12,522 nt of DNA from Smittium culicis (lineage: Eukaryota > Kickxellomycota > Harpellomycetes > Harpellales > Legeriomycetaceae): assembly GCA_001970855.1 (NCBI GenBank), contig LSSN01004438.1:1-12522 (forward strand). The letters run 5' to 3'. The notes beneath the pieces are model-generated. The model did not search any database. It was not told the DNA's origin and saw only the letters and a program-made list of their open reading frames with translations. This document shows positions 8,828 to 12,522 of this stretch, piece after piece. How positions within the stretch are numbered: position 1 is the stretch's first letter; the number at the start of each line of letters is the position of its first letter. Position numbers and translations under genes: made by a program.

Positions 8828-10047
8828 ATGGCCAACGAAAAGCCCATTAAACGTGCTAGAAACACGTTTGGCGATGTCCTGAAGGGAAATCTCCCTTATG
8901 GAACCCCCAAGCCCACTATTATAAAAAAAAATGAGCCAAAAAAGATCAAAAAATTGATATGAGCCAGTATAGAGATATTTCAGAAAAACATCTGCTATAT
9001 GGCGGAAAGCAAACCAGCCTAAAACGACTGTGTCAAAATGGCTCAGATCGCAAAATTGGCATACCCTGGGCGCAGTTTCAAGAAGATCACATGAACGCGC
9101 TCTATAAACTCGCTCACTATCTTGGTGGATCTATCTATATAAGAAAAGATGGTCATCGAACTAGATTAACATATTATATATTTAGCAAAAATTAAGATGA
9201 AGATAACGCGATTCAATGAGCATTCTCGCACAATCTCAAGGAAGTTGAGATGTACCAAACTGAAAAACTAGAGGAGGACATCACAGTCGTCAAGATCCCA
9301 AATCTCAGAGATGTTCATATACTCACTCTATTGGATCTAATTAAGGAGACCCTCGAGCCGATATCAGAAATAATTGATATCAGAGCTCTATGCAGAAAAG
9401 GGCTCAATGAATCCCTGCCCTATGGAGTTAAAATTTTATTAAGAAAAAAATCCGCTGATACAATCACTCCAAGCTTCCTTGAATATGAACATGGAAGAAT
9501 TAACAACATCTATAGAGGATGTAAGGAAGCTTGCAGCTACTGCAAGCAATAAGGACACTGGATGTCCAACTGCGAGTTTTTGAAAAACAAAAGCAGAAAA
9601 AATCAAAAAAAAAAATCAAAATGAAACGTTAGATCAAACTTATGACCAAATTAAAGGTACAGCCGAAGCTGATATTGAGCCAGATGTTCAATCAGGGGCT
9701 GATGAGCCGGTTTTACAAAACTCATTGGGCTAAAATTCGGTGCCAAAAAAACACGGAAAAAATATTTCCGAAAATATTGGCAACTACGATGCCAATAACA
9801 AGGCTGAAAAAAAGTATAGAAAAATTATTATACCTAGCACTCCGGTATCAGAGGACTCTTATGGCTACAGCATTCCAACAGAGTTATAAATTATGGCCGA
9901 AAAAGCCAGAAATAAATTAATAACTGAGGCGCAGTACTTAGAATATGAAAAAAATATTTTGCCGAAAATTTCAGCGAATCAGTCGCTGAAATTAATTATT
10001 CGTCCGATCCTCCCGATCACACCGATCAGAAAATGGATTTCGAATAA
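8828..10047 (+). pseudogene. LINE ORF1 with CCHC zinc knuckle, broken by stops and frameshifts
   Basis: It starts MANEKPIKRARNTFGDVLKG (8828). The frame moves at an A-rich stretch before 8959 (the ATG there overlaps a TGA as ATGA), again in the A-run 9604-9615, and again near 9947-9954. In-frame stops are TAA 9193, TGA 9217, TAA 9550, TAA 9731 and TAA 9887. The coding sequence ends at TAA 10045-10047 after an acidic tail (HTDQKMDFE). The zinc knuckle CSYCKQ-stop-GHWMSNC follows CX2CX4HX4C exactly, with the 9550 stop at a variable position. In LINEs, ORF1 proteins bind the element RNA and form the particle used in retrotransposition. This copy cannot make a full-length protein. Three frameshifts and five stops suggest an old insertion. 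Confidence 0.75.
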
Positions 10048-10070
10048 TTAGCTATAAACCAACATTAAAT

Positions 10071-11234
10071 ATGCTTAAAAACACCAAAAAAATAAAAAAA
10101 AAGAAAAGAAAAACAAAACAAGAAAAACTCTTGGCCCTCAACGTCCAGGAACTCAAAAAAGATACCGTAAAAAAGTATATTGTGCTAAACTCTGCACTCA
10201 CTGAACGCTCTTTTACGGTTAAAAAAATTAAACAACGCAACGGCCAATGGAGACACGAAATTCACTCCACAACTGGCCATAAAATAAATTTGTCAAATAA
10301 CGATATAAAAAAAATCGAAAAAGCATTACATGCCAGAATTAGGCAGGAAAAAAATAAAAAAGTTCGATCTGCCAATTTTATTGGGCATAAATTGAACAAT
10401 AGAAATTCATTAAATAATGAAAATAGTATACATTTAAGCACCGTAAAATCCCAAAAATTTAACATTATGCTTGCCGGAAGTACTGATACTTTTACGGTGA
10501 TGACTTTTAATGTTCGTGGCATTAAAGGAGTAAGCGAGGAGCTGATACATTACATCAATGGTGTAAAACCAGACGTATTAGCTTTACAAGAAACATTTTT
10601 AACTAAAAGCACATATCGATTCAGGCTACCTGGGTACACCTGCATCGAATCAAAAGCCAATTTAATAAAAGGCGGTACAGGATTAGAGCTGGCTGTCAGA
10701 AATAAATCTGGACTTCAAATCAGCGAATTCCAATCCTAGAAAACATGGTTATCTGGTATAATCTATGGGAAAAAAATTAATGGGGATAAATTTGAAGCAA
10801 TTGTGACAAATGTCCACATACCTAGCGCTGAAATTAGACGCTTAAAAGCGTCAAATGAAATTTTCAGCCTAATCAACAAGGCAAAATTAAAATTCAAAAA
10901 AAAAATTACCCTCGGTGACTTTAACATAGATATTAAGGGCGCCAACAAATTTTCCCAGAAGCTTGATGCAAGCTATAGCAGAGCTAAAGTCACCAATTCC
11001 ACAGGCTCAGGGTGGAATAAAATTAAAATAGGTCGTATAATAGACCATATTTTTTACGCCGACTTCACTTGCCTAGAAAACTGGTGCACAGCAAGCAAAA
11101 AAATTGATATGTTCGACCATATGCTGATAATGGCGCAGTGGATCATTGACGCATTAAAAGACACTGTAAAAAAAACAAAAATAGACGCGAAAAAAGTCAA
11201 ATTAATTGAAAGCCAATTAATTTCCAATTCCTAA
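10071..11234 (+). pseudogene. LINE ORF2 N-terminal part: APE-type endonuclease, one amber stop, no reverse transcriptase
   Basis: A single frame of 387 codons is open except for one TAG at 10737-10739 (codon 223). Residues 1-35 are extremely Lys-rich (KKIKKKKRKTKQEK). The endonuclease starts near residue 141. Its motifs are TFNVRG (Asn147), LQETFL (Glu174), TNVHIP (246-251, His where Tyr is usual), LGDFNID (Asp283, Asn285), RIIDHIF (Asp325) and FDHMLI (Asp349, His350). The catalytic set is therefore complete on both sides of the amber codon. The enzyme would nick target DNA to prime reverse transcription. The frame ends at TAA 11232-11234 in the Lys-rich linker that normally leads into the reverse transcriptase, which is missing. 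ORF2 starts 23 bases after the ORF1 stop, a usual LINE spacing. Confidence 0.85.
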
Positions 11235-11290
11235 TGGGTATAGAACAGCTAGAGCTACGGAGGGGGATTAGTCGAAAAATTGTTTTTTAA
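11234..11290 (+). pseudogene. Possible remnant of the ORF2 C-terminus
   Basis: A short frame out of phase with the endonuclease reads MGIEQLELRRGISRKIVF and then TAA, directly before the AT-rich 3' region. Its base composition matches the LINE body rather than the flank. It may be the last codons of ORF2 joined to the endonuclease by the deletion that removed the reverse transcriptase. It is too short to prove. Confidence 0.25.
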
Positions 11291-11350
11291 TATTTTTTTT
11301 ACTTTTTAAATATTTTTAATTAGTTTTTTGTATACTTTTAAATTATGTTT

Positions 11351-11378
11351 AATAAAATCTGACGCAAAAAAAAAAAAA
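11351..11378 (+). terminator. LINE poly(A) signal and A tail
   Basis: AATAAA at 11351-11356 is followed nine bases later by a 13-base A run (11366-11378). This is the signature of a reverse-transcribed polyadenylated RNA 3' end and marks the right end of the insertion. Confidence 0.6.
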
Positions 11379-12522
11379 CACTGTTGTCACCGTAAAACTC
11401 TTTTAAATTAAACTTAAATCGAAATAAAAAATTATTATTATTTTTTTTCAGCCTTTTTTTTATTCCTATAGAAGGCTTTAATCATAAGATTAGTTTATTG
11501 CAAATGATCTAAATTTACTTTATTTTATACTATTCTAGTTAGGTGGCTTATCATTTCGATAATTAAAATTTATTAATAAGTATCATAAATATAAAATTAC
11601 CTGCAACTTCGAATTATTTTTATATATTTCTTTGAATTATAAAATTATTTTGATTGATAATATTCTAATCCGGCAAATTATAGTTTATAATTCCTAAAAG
11701 TATGCCATAAATATATATTTTCCAATTAATAAGATTTGGAATCATTTTATTTTAAGAAAATATAGACTTATTTCCTTATAGTACTCCATCATATTTCTGG
11801 AGCAGAATAATCGAAAAAAATGTACTTTGTATATGATTTATAATTTAATTATGGATGAATTAAATAATTACAGATCTTACAAATTTACATTTTTGACTTT
11901 TTGAAACGTTTAATACGGATATATATATAATACGCTAGAAAATACTTTTAAGGAATATGTATATCAGCACTATTCTCAAAACTATGACTGAAAACTTAAT
12001 TGTTTAAATATCAGATCAATAAAAACTATTTTATCAATACTAGGAAATATAAAACTCATTTATGCTAGATAATTAACAGCAATTGTAAATCAAAAAATTT
12101 TTTTTTTTTTTTTGGTAGAAAATAGGCATAGAATGATTTATTTAGATTCAGATTTCAGCTTCTAATTGTACCTCAGAAAAATGCAATAAATAATTATATA
12201 TTATATCATTATAAAGTATCTATAATAAAAAAGCAAATTATAAAATACTTTTAAAAATGTGAAATTCAAAGAAATGTTATTTCCTTAGTAAAATGTTCGT
12301 ATAAATCTGTCTAATAGCATGCTAAGGGGGTGAGATTATTTATGCTAACCGTGACTTAGGTTTTATAATTTAGTTTCTTTAACGAGCAAAGATTTCCAAT
12401 AATATAGGTTGTTCGTAAATAAAAATAAGAGGTCAATATTGTTTAATTGATGGGAGATTTCTTTTATTTGTGAATCAATATGATCAGTACAAAAATATTT
12501 AAATGTAAATCTGATCGATAAA
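11379..12522. other. AT-rich right flank, no supported gene
   Basis: I see no open frame with coding character, no splice-compatible exon chain and no MITE copy here. The only structured items are an A6T16 run at 12092-12113, a short (AT)n run near 11921-11930 and a 10-bp palindrome TAGCATGCTA near 12316. Confidence 0.5.
12092..12113. repeat. Homopolymer A6T16 tract
   Basis: Six A followed by sixteen T make the longest single-base run in the window. It could be the tail of a minus-strand retro-insertion, but no element body is recognisable beside it. It is more likely a simple slippage-prone repeat. Confidence 0.7.

Larger units (their letters stand above)
8741..11378 (+). mobile_element. 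Decayed, internally deleted LINE retrotransposon
   Basis: The parts run in LINE order: a less AT-rich leader (from about 8741), ORF1 ending in a CCHC zinc knuckle, ORF2 starting with an APE-type endonuclease, a short 3' region, AATAAA and a 13-base A tail (11366-11378). The whole body is visibly richer in G+C than its flanks. The reverse-transcriptase domain, which should follow the endonuclease, is absent: only about 145 bp separate the endonuclease frame from the tail. The left boundary is estimated from the base-composition change. I could not find a target-site duplication matching the sequence after the tail (CACTGTTGTCACC). The clade cannot be fixed without the missing domain. Confidence 0.8.

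Noticed and set aside
10052..10948. Minus-strand open frames across the LINE ORF2
   Set aside because: They are antisense shadows of the Lys-rich ORF2 frame; poly-Lys codons read as poly-Phe on the other strand.
8828..11234. Alternative genetic code (stop codons reassigned) as an explanation for the in-frame stops in the LINE
   Set aside because: All three stop codons occur in the LINE, frameshifts are also present, and the neighbouring host genes end normally at TAG or TAA with no internal stops in long exons.
12092..12113. A6T16 tract as the tail of a minus-strand retro-insertion
   Set aside because: No element body, AATAAA or target-site duplication is recognisable beside it.

Overview
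This is a very AT-rich eukaryotic window with short GT-AG introns, secreted or membrane proteins, a fungal-type T2 ribonuclease and a decayed LINE. The best guess is an AT-rich early-diverging fungus, for example an Entomophthoromycotina lineage such as Conidiobolus. That assignment is inference; no ribosomal or marker gene is present. The standard genetic code fits the three intact genes.

Layout. (1) 1-576, minus strand: 5' part of an unrecognised multi-exon gene that runs off the left edge. (2) 1432-2881, plus strand: a six-exon gene whose spliced 267-residue product has all the SGNH/GDSL-hydrolase sequence blocks. The catalytic residues (Ser, Gly, Asn, Asp, His) are replaced in every block, so it looks like a dedicated pseudoenzyme. 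(3) 2949-4033, minus strand: a seven-helix DUF4203/TMEM198-like membrane protein. Its signal peptide lies in a separate first exon, joined across a GC-AG intron. Genes 2 and 3 converge with 67 bp between stop codons. (4) 4034-7196: about 3 kb with no convincing gene, but holding two adjacent copies of a ~195-bp TTAA-flanked MITE of piggyBac type. (5) 7197-8046, plus strand: a two-exon secreted RNase T2 with intact catalytic motifs. (6) 8474-8666: a third copy of the same MITE. (7) about 8741-11378: a decayed LINE with ORF1 (CCHC zinc knuckle, broken by stops and frameshifts), an ORF2 start with a whole APE-type endonuclease domain (one amber codon), and a 3' end with AATAAA and a poly(A) tail. 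It has no reverse transcriptase, so the element is internally deleted. (8) 11379-12522: AT-rich sequence with no gene seen.

The host genes do not form an operon or an obvious pathway. Their common theme is the secretory/membrane system: a signal-anchored SGNH-like protein, a signal-peptide-bearing polytopic protein and a secreted RNase. The most unusual item is the catalytically emptied SGNH protein. The mobile elements explain most of the remaining non-random sequence.
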